64,000 bases of DNA from Lantana camara (lineage: Eukaryota > Streptophyta > Magnoliopsida > Lamiales > Verbenaceae): contig CM074856.1 in the NCBI GenBank assembly GCA_037501455.1, positions 47,025,001-47,089,000 of the forward strand. Reading direction: 5' to 3'. The translations under genes were made by a program, and so were the position numbers. The notes under the pieces are model-generated. The model was not told the DNA's origin. It did no database searches and was given only the letters and a program-made list of their open reading frames with translations. Shown here piece by piece: positions 37,231 through 49,607 of this stretch. Position 1 is the first letter of the stretch. Each line of letters opens with the position of its first letter.

Positions 37231-37540
37231 GAATTAGGTTCGCTGGAATTCATGTTCAGAGATCCTGAGCCCTATATGCCCAATGTACGAATTGGCGATG
37301 AATTTCAAGCTGATGTTTCTGATTGGCATGGCCCCATTGATGAGTATGTTCCGTACACTCCCATGTACTTAAAATGGTGTATTTTCTTTCTGTTTCTTTG
37401 CTGTTCTTATAGTTAATGCTATTGTTGGTGTGTTTTTATATGTTTTTTTTTTTTTTAATCTTGTTCTTGTGCTAGGATTATTTGGTAATTCTTTGATGAT
37501 TTTTGATGGTCTTGAGACTTTTTCTCCATATGGTGTTGAG

Positions 37541-38218
37541 ATGTGATGAATAATGTGTGTGGCCTTAGTCACCCCCAAAAGCTAGCTGTTGAGGGGAGGT
37601 TTGCCATGCCATTATACATTGAACACCACATCACTAATTATTCGATGTGGGACATTTAACACACCCCCGTCACGCACAAATTGATGCGTGAACATTGCAG
37701 GAATGAACATCTGCAAGCCGCAGGAATAAAACATCTGCAAGCCGGGTGGAGAGAAGAGACAGGCACAGGAATCGAACATCTGTGAACCTGCTCTGATACC
37801 ATATTGAATAATGAGCTTTGACCTTACTCATTCGATGTGGGACATTTAACACACCCCCGTCACACCCAAATTGGTGCGTGAACATTGCAGGAATGAACAT
37901 CTGCAAGCCGGGAATCGGAACATCCGGCGGGGTGGAGAGATAGGCTTAGAATCGGACCTGCTCTGATACCATGATGAATAATGTGTTTGGCCTTACTCAC
38001 CCCCAAAAGCTAGCTGTTGAGGGGAGGGTTGCCAAACCATTATATATTGAACACCACATCATTAATTATTCGATGTGGGACATTTAACACACCCCCGTTA
38101 CGCCCAAATTGGTGCGTGAACATTGCAGGAATGAACATCTGCAAGCCGCAGGAATGAAACATCTGCAAGCCGGGTGGAGAGAAGAGACAGGCACAGGAAT
38201 CAAACATCTGTGAACCTT
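37541..38218 (-). mobile_element. array of partial LTR and primer-binding-site repeats in PHD-1 intron 2
   Basis: This 678-bp block is absent from the matching introns of copies 2 and 3. It contains three partial copies of a repeat with 'aataatgtgtttggcctta', 'cacccccaaaagctagctg', 'cgatgtgggacatttaac' and 'gtgaacattgcaggaatg'. Two copies end in CTCTGATACCAT (37791-37802 and 37961-37972), whose reverse complement is the tRNA-iMet primer-binding site of plant Copia elements. I read it as rearranged LTR-retrotransposon ends in minus orientation. Confidence 0.65.
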
Positions 38219-40376
38219 TGTTTAATGTGGCTATTGCTCGGCTCTTCTCCACATAACTTACCCAATTCCTACTAACTCTTATGGATTTTGTATGTCCTAG
38301 TGTTTTTATTAGTTAATGAACTTAAAAAGCATCCTATCGGCTATTGTAGACTTGAACATGAGGCTATATTTTTATTCTTTTTCAATTTTTTTACTGTTGA
38401 ATAACCTCGAACTGAACTTTTCTCAAGGTAATACTTAAAATTATGTTACTACGATGGAAATATTGAGATCTTCTTGAAGGCTTTATCTAATAATTTGAAA
38501 GTGGACGCGCTCTAGTTTCTTGTTTTCTCCTATGCTTTTCTAATGGAAATGGAACTTTAGCTGTTTCCGCATTTTCTTTTTTTTCTCATTTTTCTTTTCT
38601 TAAATGTTTTGAGGGAAGAAGAGTATGAGATGGTGCACATTTCGTGTTATTGCAATCAAAAGAATTATGCTGTCCTGTGGATTTTATCACTTTTGTGTTT
38701 TCAATATGGGATTTGGTTGTTTTAAGAGGTTGTGAGGGTTTCTACTTTCGATTTTCTCTCTTGTTTTAGAACTTTCTAGTGGTATCTTTATAAAACTATT
38801 TAACTGCTCTTAGAATCTATGCTCACAATTGCTACAGGGAATGCGATCTTGTTGATGATCCATTAGAAACGGATCCATGTAATAACCTTAGCATTCAGCA
38901 GGTAATTATTTTGATGATTTAAATGTTCATTTATTTACTAACATCATTTTATGTCGGTATTAAATGGAATCTAACACAATTCTTTCTAGGAATTGGATTC
39001 TATCAAAACTTTAAAGTGTGGTTCTATTGGTAATTGGCTTCAGTGCCAAGCGGTCATTGAAGGTGTTGGAGAAGGTGTCGATGGAACTATATGTGCAAAG
39101 TGGCGCCGGTAATTTTCTTTTTTATGGGTGGGTGGTTTGGAATAAAAGCTTGAAGCATGCATGTGACAGACAGTCCCTTTTCATTTATGATGATTAAGGA
39201 ATTGCCTGGAGAATCTGACTACTGAGGATGAGAAATGGAAAATTCTTCTGCATTTGTTACTTTATTACGTGTTATTGAACAGTCACTAAATACAGAAATT
39301 TGTATTATTCACTCTTTAGTAAACTGGACATATTGCAGGACCCCCCTTTTTGAAGTTCAAACTGATTCCTGGGAATGCTTTAGATGTGTTCATTGGGATC
39401 CTGCTCATGCAGATTGTGCTGTACCGCAGGTATTTCACTAATTTTATTTATCTCAGATTGCATTCTAGACAGTAAGATTACAAAAATATTGCCTTCAGAG
39501 AATTTTCTTGCCAAATACTATAGATCAGTATATTCTTACTCTTTTACTTCCTTTTCCGTGCTTAGCATTATTGTTTCTGTATGGAACCCTTTTGAATTGA
39601 TTATTCATATACTCTCTGTTCTTGATAAAGCTACAATTATGAGATTTGTTTTGGCTGTTATGGATATGTTTACAAGAGTTGTTTATTATAATGCGAAATG
39701 CATATGTGTATGTTTAAATAATAGTATATGGCGGATTCAGGAGCAGGGCACAGACGAAGTCATGAAGCAATTGAAGTATGTGCAGATGGTATGCTCCATG
39801 ATTCCTTCCACAATTACTGGATTCTCTCTCTCTCTCTCGGTCTCTCTCTCACTTGCTCACAGAGTGTTATAACAGTAGAAAAATAAAAGCTTGATACATG
39901 CTCGTGCAGTTGAGACCTCGACTATCTCCAAGAAAGTGTAAGTTGGATTGTTCTAGGGGCAGTAACGGTTGACAAGATGGCCCGTGACAATTCTTCGATC
40001 TGAAAGGCAAGATTTTGGAGATAAAATGTATTCAACAAATCTTAAATTCATAGGACGAAAACGTGTAAAATCTGCACGTTCTTTCACAGAAAAAAGAAGA
40101 AATTGAACTGCAAAAATATGCATTGGAAGGGTTAAACACAGCAGAGGAGCGTTTTACGGAGGTTCTGTGAGCATCACTCATCTTTGTGTTCTGTTTACTG
40201 ATTTTTGTTGCCATTATTGGCAGTCTTGAAGTTCTCTATATAGCCATTTTCTGAATCTTGCTTTACCGCCTTCATGTTCAAACAAAATTCTTTGTATTCT
40301 TGGTCTGAAAATATGCTCTTTTTCCCTTGTTAAACCAAACTCTTCATTTTTGGGATGTTTCATCAAGGTTTTAATT

Positions 40377-41801
40377 GATATTATGGTTGTGCAAATGATA
40401 AATTTGGAGGTTGCGTATCGATGTTGTCCTTGCATACAGATATATCTCTGAGAAGCTTCCAAGGTTTGATTTTAAGCTGATAAATGCCCTCTCTTTTAAG
40501 GTTTCTTGTAAACATTAACTACTAAAAGCCCACAAATTCTTGATGATTTGAATAGTGAATGCTATGTTAATGTAAACATTAACTACTAAAGCCCACCGAT
40601 TGCTGGTGATTGATGGTGAATAGTGAAAGCTGCGTTAATGATCTCTTTCATGTGATATTTTTTAGAAAGCAAAATGTCAAGTCTCTTTTACTTTAGACAT
40701 GATCACAAGCATTCCAGCCTGATGTTTTCTTTTGATTCTGATTATCTAGTCATAAATTGAGACATTGAATCTTCTATGTATCGGATTCAATATCAATTTT
40801 TATTGTTTGGTCTTTATGATAGAGGCCATTAACTCTTAAATGCAGGTTCTACATCTGTTACGGTGCTCTGTCTGACAGTTTGTATTATTTGAGAAATGCT
40901 GATTATTGTGGATTGTTTCTGACTTGTATGTTGCTTCTCCCTTCTGTTTCTTTGAAGCCAGGACCTCAAGAATATAAAGTGCTTACTTATTTTGTTTTTC
41001 TTACAAACTGGTTCATTCCAATCCAATGTTTGCTTCATACTAGTTTTCAACCATGCATTAGGGAAGATCCCCTTGTTGACTTCATGCTTATATGTTATAC
41101 TTCTATTTTCGTGTATTTTACAGTGCTAGCCTTTCATTAAAGAAGGAATTCATGCGCACTGGAGGAATAATGGCAGCAGAAGCCATCAATCTTTTTAAAA
41201 GCTCCCAATGGTAAGCAGATTCACTGTAACTAGCGATGCTTAGAATTTAGTATATGCCGGAATTACAGAGATATCTTAAAATTGGTGAGATCATAGTGTG
41301 GAAAGCACAATTCACTATACATGTCAATGAAGAGTTTGTAATAGGGGTTCATTTTCATCCTCATCCTGATGTATATGTTTTGAAAGGATTATGAGAAGAT
41401 TTGAGCTCTGATCTCTTGTCTCTACTCTCTAGCATATTAAAATTTTTTAGTTCAGTTTGGGACGTATTTGAATCCCAACGTTCTTGTCTTAACAAAACAA
41501 ATAATTTAAGAAAACTTGTTAAACCATAAAATAGATGGTTGAATAGGGCCAATATCCTAAGCTTACTATGGTTTCTTTAACATGCTGTCTGTAACCTGTA
41601 AATGTGTTCAATCTTTTCACTGTTCCAGCCCCATATATGGTGCAGCAATTCCACTAATTTCGTTCTTGTATATTGTCTATCAATCTATTCCTCCAATGTA
41701 ATTACCTCATTCTATTTCCTCAATTAATTATTCCTCTTTTTTTTTTTTTTTTTTTTGATTCAGCCCCAAAACCTCGCAGAACACGAGTGCCACGGGTCTA
41801 A
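40377..41801 (+). pseudogene. TAD2 fragment A (exons 5-7), broken
   Basis: Exon 5 is present without its 5' end and acceptor (40377-40463). Exon 6 (41124-41210) has lost 17 bases near its end, which shifts the frame. Exon 7 (41764-41801) retains APKPRRTRVPRV-stop coding. The HAE and PCxxC active-site exons are absent, so no deaminase can be made. Confidence 0.85.
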
Positions 41802-42189
41802 CTTCATTTCCTTATCACGTTTGCTTCTGGTTCAAGTACAATCCAAACAGGTATGTTTCGGTGCTATTTTCTCTTTATATGCAGAATCCCATTCGCTTGG
41901 TTTATAGCTATCTCGCAGCAGAGAATCTATTGGTTTATATATTTTCTCTTATGTTTGTACATTTTTATGGCTATCTATGGAGATTGATGCTATTGTGACT
42001 GTATATGTAACACGCTTCTGTACATCTTCCTCTTACCCGAATTGCCTGATTCTTTAGGTACAGTCGATGGAGAAGATTGATTCCACTCTCAAGGATCAAA
42101 TTGCCATACCGTCGTTTGAAGGATCTAATACCGTACCGATAAGAGTTGAAGGATATAGTTTTGAGGAACTGGTTACCAGATAACCGCTT

Positions 42190-42960
42190 CAATTGATATC
42201 TGTTGGTTGGACATACTGGAATAGATCCTTTTGTGGACTGTATTTATTGACTTCAACTGGAATATCAATAATCTAAACCTTATTTTTTACTTTTCAATCT
42301 ATGTTCTTACACGATGATTATGGGCAATTTTTCATTGTTTAGTTATAGAATCATGCATCTTTAGTTCCCTAAACAATGAGATGTGATTATGTAAGCTGCC
42401 ATTTGAAAGCTCTTGAAATGATGAGACATTATTAATTGTGTTATCAGATTCACAAATACGGTTAAATTTAGTATCTTATCATGTCAGATACCATATGAGT
42501 TACGCTTATAAATTTAAGGAGATCCATATCTATATCTTGTTGTGACCGTGTGACAGTATTTATATTCGTAATAATAGACTATATCAAATGAGAGAATATA
42601 CTTCATGAATTGATGTTCAAAATTTTCATAAATTTTTTTGTGGAACTAAAGATTTCGAATATACAAGTATCTTAAGATAATTCATAATTTAAAATGCGGT
42701 TGGAAGCTTCATCTTAATAATTCATTCCATAATTATGCATCATAAGTTTTCAACTAGTTTAATGGATGGATCATATTAATATCGAGAATTATTTTGTTAA
42801 CATTTAACATAGTATGTTTATCTAGTCAAGTCCTTGAATTCAAATTGTAATAAATTACATCGTCAAAAAAAAAAAAAAAAAAAAAAAAAATTGTAACAAA
42901 TTACAAGTGAAATGAATCATATAAATTACATCTCAACCTTTTCAACTCTTATGCTTATAT
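42190..42960. other. spacer before PHD-2
   Basis: AT-rich, with a 26-base poly-A run at about 42865-42890. No gene seen. It corresponds to the PHD-1 and PHD-3 upstream regions, which are the likely promoters. Confidence 0.4.
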
Positions 42961-43077
42961 TTTTGCATAGTGCACAACTACATATATTCTCCATTCTGTC
43001 TCAGTTCTTTCCGAGAGAAAACCCAAACCCCTGCAAAAAGCGTTAGCGAGAGAGACTTCCCTGATGCAACTCTCACA

Positions 43078-46000
43078 ATGGCAGGCTAAAGGTATAAAGA
43101 TTTTCCTTTCCGTTGTTTGTTTCCTGAACGTTTATATGGTGCTTTCTTGAAAGTCGTTTGGCAAATAGTTTTGAATAATTTATATATTTCTTTAATTTAA
43201 ATGCTATGTGCTTGATAGTTTCTTAACGACTACAATTCCAGAGTGGGCATGTGTCTTTGCAATTTTGTAACGGGTGTAAATGTTTGTTCATCTGTTGAGT
43301 GGGTTGTAATCGTTGGATTTGTGAGTGCAGAAATTGCAGATTGGTTTGAACGATTTAAATACTTCACAGGGAAACCTTAAATGAAAAAGAATGTGCCTAA
43401 AAAGAAATTCCTGGATAAGAATGATGTGTGTAATCTGTAGAAAGAGGGGATTGTTTAAATAATTGGGTTATCAATCTGATAAAGAAAGTGACAAAACCAT
43501 TATTTCATGGTGAGGGTTCTAGAGATTAGATGGGTAATCTAAAACGAGTTCGAAGAGTTCGGGTAACATGTGTACTTGAGACTTAGAGAGAAATCTGGAG
43601 AAGGGGACAGAATATGAACCATGTGGGGAGAGATTTGTTGTTTAAACTAGAAGGCCAAGAAAAATGATAGATATTCATAGTGACCTGGTTTATGATGATG
43701 GGTTATGCTTAATTCTTGATGGGTGTTTGCTTAGAGTGTTTAAGCTTTTAAACTTTCTGGGTTGATTACTGGTATGAAGAAATATTTTGGTATCTATCAT
43801 CCTTATCTTAATTTTATTTGGTAAGGAAACCATATATGTAGGGCTTTATTACATTTTTGGTTGGCTTATTTGTTAAATTCTTCTGAAAATTCACCTAAAA
43901 AAAACAAAAAAATCTAAAGGAATGTCCCGTTTTGTCTGATCTGGCTGATTAATCTATGGTAAAGCTTGCTGATATTTACATAGATTGAAAAGTTCACATT
44001 GAGGAAGATTTTCCTATCTATAATATTAAGCCTTCCGGCAATCTCTTTCCTATGTTTGCCTTTCTTTAACAGTAGAGGCGAATCAAGCTATAATATGCAT
44101 CAAGAACCATATAGAGAACACGGAGAATTCTCGTAATCCAATCCCTATAGTAGTAACATGTATGGCCTTAATAATCTCAGAATTATTTACTCAAATTAGA
44201 TAAGAGCATAACATCAAACTCAATGGGGATCTTTCCTAACAGTCCAAGACAGATTTACCCTCTCAGGGATGTAGTTAGTCCTACCTGTTTGATATATTTA
44301 TTTTGATGGTTCAAAGAGCTAGTTTTTCAAAATGTGTTTAGTCTTTGTGATTTGTAGTTGGGACGATCAGCAGGTTTTGTTGGATTTTCACATGACTGAT
44401 GACTTGTTTCTCTTTTTTTCTTTATTTCATATTCCAGTATTGTGTCTTTTAATTTACTGAGATGCACGTAAAACTTTAATCAGAGTGGGATTTTGTGGGA
44501 TTGAACAGTAAATGAAGAATATATCTTAGCATTCTATTGTAAAGTTGGTCGAATGCATTCAAAACTTGCAGTTCTCCTAGTAAACAATCTTTTTAGGTAC
44601 CGAAGAGCGCCTTATGCTGTGTGCTTGTGAGTTTATTGTGCTGAGACTGAAATTGTAGAATCTTGGACAGTGAATTTGCGAAACTGAGAAAATAACAAAG
44701 GAGTGTGACATATTTATGTTAAACCAGGTAATGTGATTTCTGACATGCAAATCGAATTAATACTGTAGTACTCTGTCAGTCATAAGAATAAACTGGATTA
44801 AAAAAAAGAGTAAAAACACATTATCTTACATGCATTGGCTTTTATTGTGATTTCTTCCATTTATATGATGTCACATTAATTGTCTCATTCTGGTACCTAA
44901 AATACTTCTTTTATGTGTAGCCTTCTGGAGATAATTTTATTAAAATTTGAGAAAGTCAGTCAATCTGATGGCTTATGTTTTTCGATTTCAAAGGTGATGC
45001 AAAATTCCTATCTTTGTTATGTGGAATTTTGCTCTTCCAAGGGTGTTTTCGTACGATTTAATGCCACTTCCAAGAATTTGACACAATGTTCAACTCTTCC
45101 CCAACACCATTTGGATGGCTGTGGCAATTTTTTTTCTGAGGGGAAAAAAAGTGATGATGATTTGCATTCCATAAACTCTTCAAGAAACTATTCCGAGCTA
45201 TCGACCTCTAGCACAATGTCTCAAAACTTCACACCAACTATTGTATATCAACGTAGGAGACATCATAAGCAGTCTGTGGCATTTTTCACAATTCAGTCCT
45301 GTGCTGGTACTAAACCTAGCGATGTCTGTAACTCTGCCATCAGTTCTGAAGCTCCTGCAATGGCTGCCCAAGATAATATGATTTCAGTTTCTGACCGTGC
45401 AGCTGAAAACACTGTAAGATCTCCTAGCACAGTTTCTGTAGAATACAATTGGATGGCTGCAACTTCCTCTAATGGATATCATGCTGGGGAGGAAACTGGT
45501 TCTGAAGAGGCTTTGGTAACTAATATGGACAGAGGTTTGAATGTTAATGGTAACTGTTCATCAACAAGATCAAATTTGGAACGGAGAGCTTTGATTGATG
45601 ATGTGGCACCAGGAGAGCTTTCAAAAAGAGATAGATGCATTTCAATTCGGATGGGCCCGGGACTGCTCTATAAAGCTTGGACTCGACAGGACTGGGGTTT
45701 TCGTGCTGAAAACAGTGGTGCTTGTAGTGACAACTATTGTTCTAAGCCTTGTAAAGTTTGTGAGAAAATCGAAAGTACAAAAAATATGTTGATATGTGAT
45801 AATTGCCAAAATGCATTTCATGTTACTTGTTACAATCCTCGTATAACCGTGATACCCATTGGTGAGTGGCTTTGTGGTTCTTGCTTGAAAGATAAGCATA
45901 ACATAGTGAAAGATAAATTGAGCAGTAACTCAGTGAATGTCAGCGATGACATTGCCAGAGATGGATGTTCAGCTTCAAAAGGTGAATTAGGCGAGATTGC

Positions 46001-49000
46001 CAGAGATGGATGTTCATCTTCAGAAGGTGAATTAGGCGACATTGCCAGAGATGGATGTTCATCTTCAGAATGTGAATTAGGCGACATTGCCAGAGATGGA
46101 TGTTCAGCTTCAGAATGTGAATTAGGCGAGATGGCCAGAGATGGATGTTCAGCTTCAGAAGGTGAATTAGGCGAGATTGCCAGAGATGGATGTTCATCTT
46201 CAAAAGGTGAATTAGGCGAGATGGCCAGAGATGGATGTTCAGCTTTAGGAGGTGAATTAGGCGAGATTGCCAGAGATGGATGTTCAGCTTCAGAATGTGA
46301 ATTAGGTGACATTGCCAGAGATGGATGTTCAGCTTCGGAAGGTGAATTAGGCGACATTGCCAGAGATGGATGTTCAGCTTCAGAAGGTGAAATAGGCTCG
46401 CTGGAATTCATGTTCAGAGATCCTGAGCCCTATATGTCCAATGTACGAATTGGCGATGAATTTCAAGCTGATGTTTCTGATTGGCGTGGCCCCATTGATG
46501 AGTATGTTCCGTAGTATTTTCTTTCTGTTTCTTAGCTGTTCTTGTTAGTTAATGCTATTGTTGGTGTGTTTTTATATGTTCTTTTTATCTTGTTCTTCTG
46601 CTAGGATCATTTGGTAATTCATGGTTTAATGTGGCCGTTGTTCCACTCTTCTCCACATAACTTTCTCAATTCCTACTAACTCTTACGGATTTTGTATGTC
46701 CTAGTGTTTTTATTAGTTAATTACTTATGTTATTATTGTAGTGTAGGATCTGTTACATAGAGACTAATCAGCCTCTATATATAATAGAGCGTAGAGAGAC
46801 CTATTAGACGAAGTATCCTAATCGATATCACATCATAAGGATAGGTCAATTCTATCTAATATCAACTTACTAATACTACTAGATATCACCTATCTAAGTA
46901 ATTCTCACACTCCCCCTCAAGCTGGAGCATGTGTAACATGCACAACTTGTAGTAGAAACAAAAGAAATTAAAACTCCTAACAAATTAAAACGTTCTAAGA
47001 TGTGAAACTATTTCATCCTCCCCTGAAGCTGAGAAACCTTGAAACTTTAAATCATCCTCTGCCTCAAGCTGAGAAACCTTGAAGCTTGAAAACTTGAATC
47101 TGCAGATGTGGTGGAGATGTGCACGAGGACGCAAGGAGGCTCATGAGGACGCAGCACGAGGATGCAGTTAGTAGAATCACGATTAAATAGTGACAGGAGA
47201 GTTACTTGACAGAACTACATTTTGATTCAGCTGATTGGGGTAGGTTTTCTTTTTGGGTGGGTGGGTGGGTGGGTGGAGGATTTGGGATTCAAAAACTTGA
47301 GAGTTCTTTTTTTTTTCTTGCAACAATGCTGCAGCAGAAGAGAAAAAACGCAGAGACAAGAATTATGTCGAATTCTCTCTTTTTCGATACCAAATTGAAA
47401 GGAGTAAAAGCTGAATATTATGTTATTATTGTAGTGTAGGATTTTTTACATAGAGACTTATCAACCTCTATACATAATAGAGCATAGAGAGACCTATTAG
47501 ATGAAGCATCCAAATCCATATCACATAATGATAGATCAGTCCTATCTAATATCAACTTACTAATAGTAATACTACTAGATATCACCTATCTAAGTAATTC
47601 TCACAACATAAAAACCATCCTATCGGGTATCTTAGACTTGAACATGAGGCTATATTCCTATTCTTTTCAGTATTTTTACTGTTGAATAACCTCGAACCGA
47701 ACCTTTCGCAACGTAATACTTAAAGTTATGTTACTATTATCGAAATATTTAGATCTTCTTTAAGGCTTTATCTAATAATTTGAAAGTGGAGGCGCTCTAG
47801 TTTCTTGTTTTCTGCTATGCTTTTCTATTTGCTTCTCGTTTTTCTTTTCTTAAATGTCTTGAGGGAAGAAGAGTGTGAGATTGTGCACATTTCGTGTTAT
47901 TGCAATCTAAAGAATTATGCTGTCCTGTGGATTTTCTCACTTTTGTGTTTTCAACATGGGTTTTGGTTGTTTTAAGAGGTTGTGATGGTTTCTAGTTTTG
48001 ATTCTTTCTCTTGTTTTATAACTTTTTCGTGGTATCTTTATAAAATTATTTAACTGCTCTTAGAATCAATGCTCACAATTGCTACAGGGAATGCGATCTT
48101 GTTGATGAACCATTAGAAATGGATCCGTGTAATAACCTTAACACTCAGGTAACTATTTTGATTATTTAAATGTTCATTTATTCTACTAATATCATTTTAT
48201 GTCGGTATTAAATGGAATCTAGCACAATTCTGTCTAGGAATTGGATTCTATCAAAACTTTAAAGTGCGGTTCTATTGGTAATTGGCTTCAGTGCCGAGCG
48301 GTCATTGAAGATGTTGGAGAAGGTGGCGATGGAACTATGTGTGCAAAATGGCGCCGGTAATTTTCTTTTCTCATGGGGTGGGGGTGGGTGGATTTGGAAT
48401 AAAAGCTTGAAGGATGCATGTGACGGACATTTCCTTTTCATTTTTGATAATTAAGGAGTTTCCTGGAGAATCTGAGTGCTGAGGATGAGAAGGGGAAAAT
48501 TCTTCTGCATTTGTTACTTTTATGTGCTATTGGACAGTCACTAAATAGAGAAATTTTATTTCATTTAATTCTATTCTCGTTTTAGTAAACTGGACATATT
48601 GCAGGGCCCCCCTTTTTGAAGTTCAAACTGATGCCTGGGAATGCTTTAATTGTGTTCATTGGGATCCTGCTCATGCAGATTGTGCTGTACCACAGGTATC
48701 ACTAATTTTATTTCTCTCAGATTGCATTCTATTTTTCAAATTCTATTTCCAGACAGTAAGATTACAAAAATATTGCCTCGAGATTTTTCTTGCCAAATAC
48801 TATATATCAGAATATTCTTCCTCTTTTTCTTCCTTTTCTGTGGTTAGTATTATTGTTTCTGTGTGGAGCCCTTTTGAAATGATTATTCATATACTCTCTG
48901 TTTTTGATAAATCTACAATTATCAGATTTGTTTGGGCTGTTATGGATATGTTTACAATAGTGGTTTAATTATAATGCGAAACGCGTATGTGTATGTTAAA

Positions 49001-49235
49001 ATAATAGTCTATGGCTGATTCAGGAGCTGGGGACAGAAGAAGTCATGAAGCAATTGAAGTACGTAGAGATGGTATATTCCATGATCACTTCCACATTTAC
49101 TGGATTCTCTCTCACTTGCTCACAGTGTGTTATAACAGTAGAAAAATAAATGCTTGATATATTCTCGTGCAGTTGAGACCTCAACTATCTAAAAGAAAGC
49201 GTAAGTTGGATCATTCAAAGAGCAGCAACTATTGA
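43078..49235 (+). CDS. PHD-finger protein copy 2 (PHD-2), with ten 15-residue repeats
   Basis: Leader exon to 43091, then 44994-46501, 48088-48148, 48238-48356, 48605-48695, 49024-49071 and 49173-49235. From the exon-2 ATG at 44997 the frame is open for 628 residues. An exon-1 ATG (about 43063) equivalent to the PHD-3 start is out of frame because of a 4-bp indel in exon 2. It would make a short overlapping upstream ORF. The PHD finger is complete (CKVC, ICDNC, HVTC, WLCGSC), C4HC3 type. PHD fingers usually read histone H3 tails. The C-terminal module follows: GNWLQCRAVIE, DGTMCAKWRRAPLFEVQ, WECFNCVHWDPAHADCAVPQ, then a basic tail RPQLSKRKRKLDHSK. I infer a nuclear chromatin role; the ortholog is not named. 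The donor GA|GTATGT was chosen over CC|GTAG for strength. Confidence 0.7.
45951..46400 (+). repeat. in-frame minisatellite of PHD-2, ten 45-bp units
   Basis: Ten tandem 45-bp units encode (I/M)ARDGCS(A/S)S(E/K)(G/C)ELG(E/D). Units differ by a few substitutions; the last ends EIGS and runs into the conserved LEFMFRDPEPYM. PHD-3 has one unit here and PHD-1 a differently sized array, so expansion followed the duplication. Because 45 is a multiple of three, the antisense strand is also open for 193 codons. Confidence 0.95.
46728..47605 (-). mobile_element. small LTR retrotransposon (TRIM-like) in PHD-2 intron 2
   Basis: Two direct LTRs of 182 and 185 bp (46728-46909 and 47421-47605) begin TGTTATTATTGTAGTG and end AATTCTCACA on the plus strand. 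They bracket about 511 bp with no gag or pol. CTCCCCCTCAAGCTGG next to the left LTR is the reverse of a polypurine tract, so the element lies on the minus strand. Flanks ACTTA and ACATA are an imperfect 5-bp target duplication. It is absent from copies 1 and 3, so it inserted after triplication. The inside has a GGGT run (47255-47275). Confidence 0.88.
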
Positions 49236-49607
49236 CAAGACAACCCGTGACAATTCTTCAATCCGAAAGGCTCATTATGGAGATAAAATGTATTCAACAA
49301 ATCTTAAATTCATAGGATGAAAACGTGTAAGATCTCCACTTTCTTTAACAGAAAAAAGAAGAAATTGAACAGCAAAAATATGCATCGGAAGGGTTAAAGA
49401 CAGGAGAGGACCGTTTTACTGATTTTTGTAGCCATTATTGGCAGTCTTGATTTACTGCCTTCTTGTTCAAACAAAATTCTTTATATTCTTGGTCTGCAAA
49501 TATGCTCTTTTTCCCTTTTTAGACCAAAAGATACGCTTCATTTTTGGGATGTTTCATCAAGGTTTTCAATTGATAACTTTGAGTTGCGGTTCATTGTTCT
49601 CTACCAG

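Larger units (their letters stand above)
33992..39972 (+). pseudogene. PHD-finger gene copy 1 (PHD-1), degraded
   Basis: Exons by comparison with the other copies: leader exon ending 34005, then 35970-37343, 38838-38901, 38990-39108, 39339-39429, 39741-39788 and 39910-39972. The exon-1 start used by PHD-3 is missing, because 'ctgatg' is deleted. The frame from the exon-2 ATG (35973) ends at TGA 36150-36152 after a homopolymer change (ten T's at about 36125-36134, one G fewer than in PHD-2). An internal ATG at 36214 would give 504 residues open to the stop at 39970-39972. The PHD finger keeps CKVC, ICDNC and HVTC, but the last ligand pair reads WLCGSS: codon 36934-36936 is TCC where copies 2 and 3 have TGC. 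An expanded acidic repeat follows. The C-terminal module (GNWLQC, DGTICAKWRR, HADCAVPQ) is intact. It may be a truncated gene or a pseudogene. Confidence 0.7.
31561..40367 (+). repeat. segmental duplication unit 1 (TAD2 exons 5-7 plus PHD-1)
   Basis: The unit starts just before TAD2 exon 5 ('tttcaattgataactttg') and ends after the PHD gene at 'tttttgggatgtttcatcaa'. The same order of TAD2 exons, spacer, 5' leader, long intron, PHD exons and 3' UTR recurs at 40368-49560 and 49561-57820. Copies remain alignable by eye through introns and intergenic DNA. Confidence 0.9.
40368..49560 (+). repeat. segmental duplication unit 2
   Basis: Second copy of the TAD2-fragment plus PHD unit, joined to unit 1 at 'gggatgtttcatcaaggttt'. 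It is enlarged by the retroelement at 46728-47605 and by the PHD-2 minisatellite. Confidence 0.9.

Noticed and set aside
45830..46411. 193-residue antisense ORF with NSPSEAEHPSLAMSP repeats.
   Set aside because: It is the mirror of the 45-bp coding repeat: a multiple-of-three unit without antisense stops stays open by necessity. No splice or family support.
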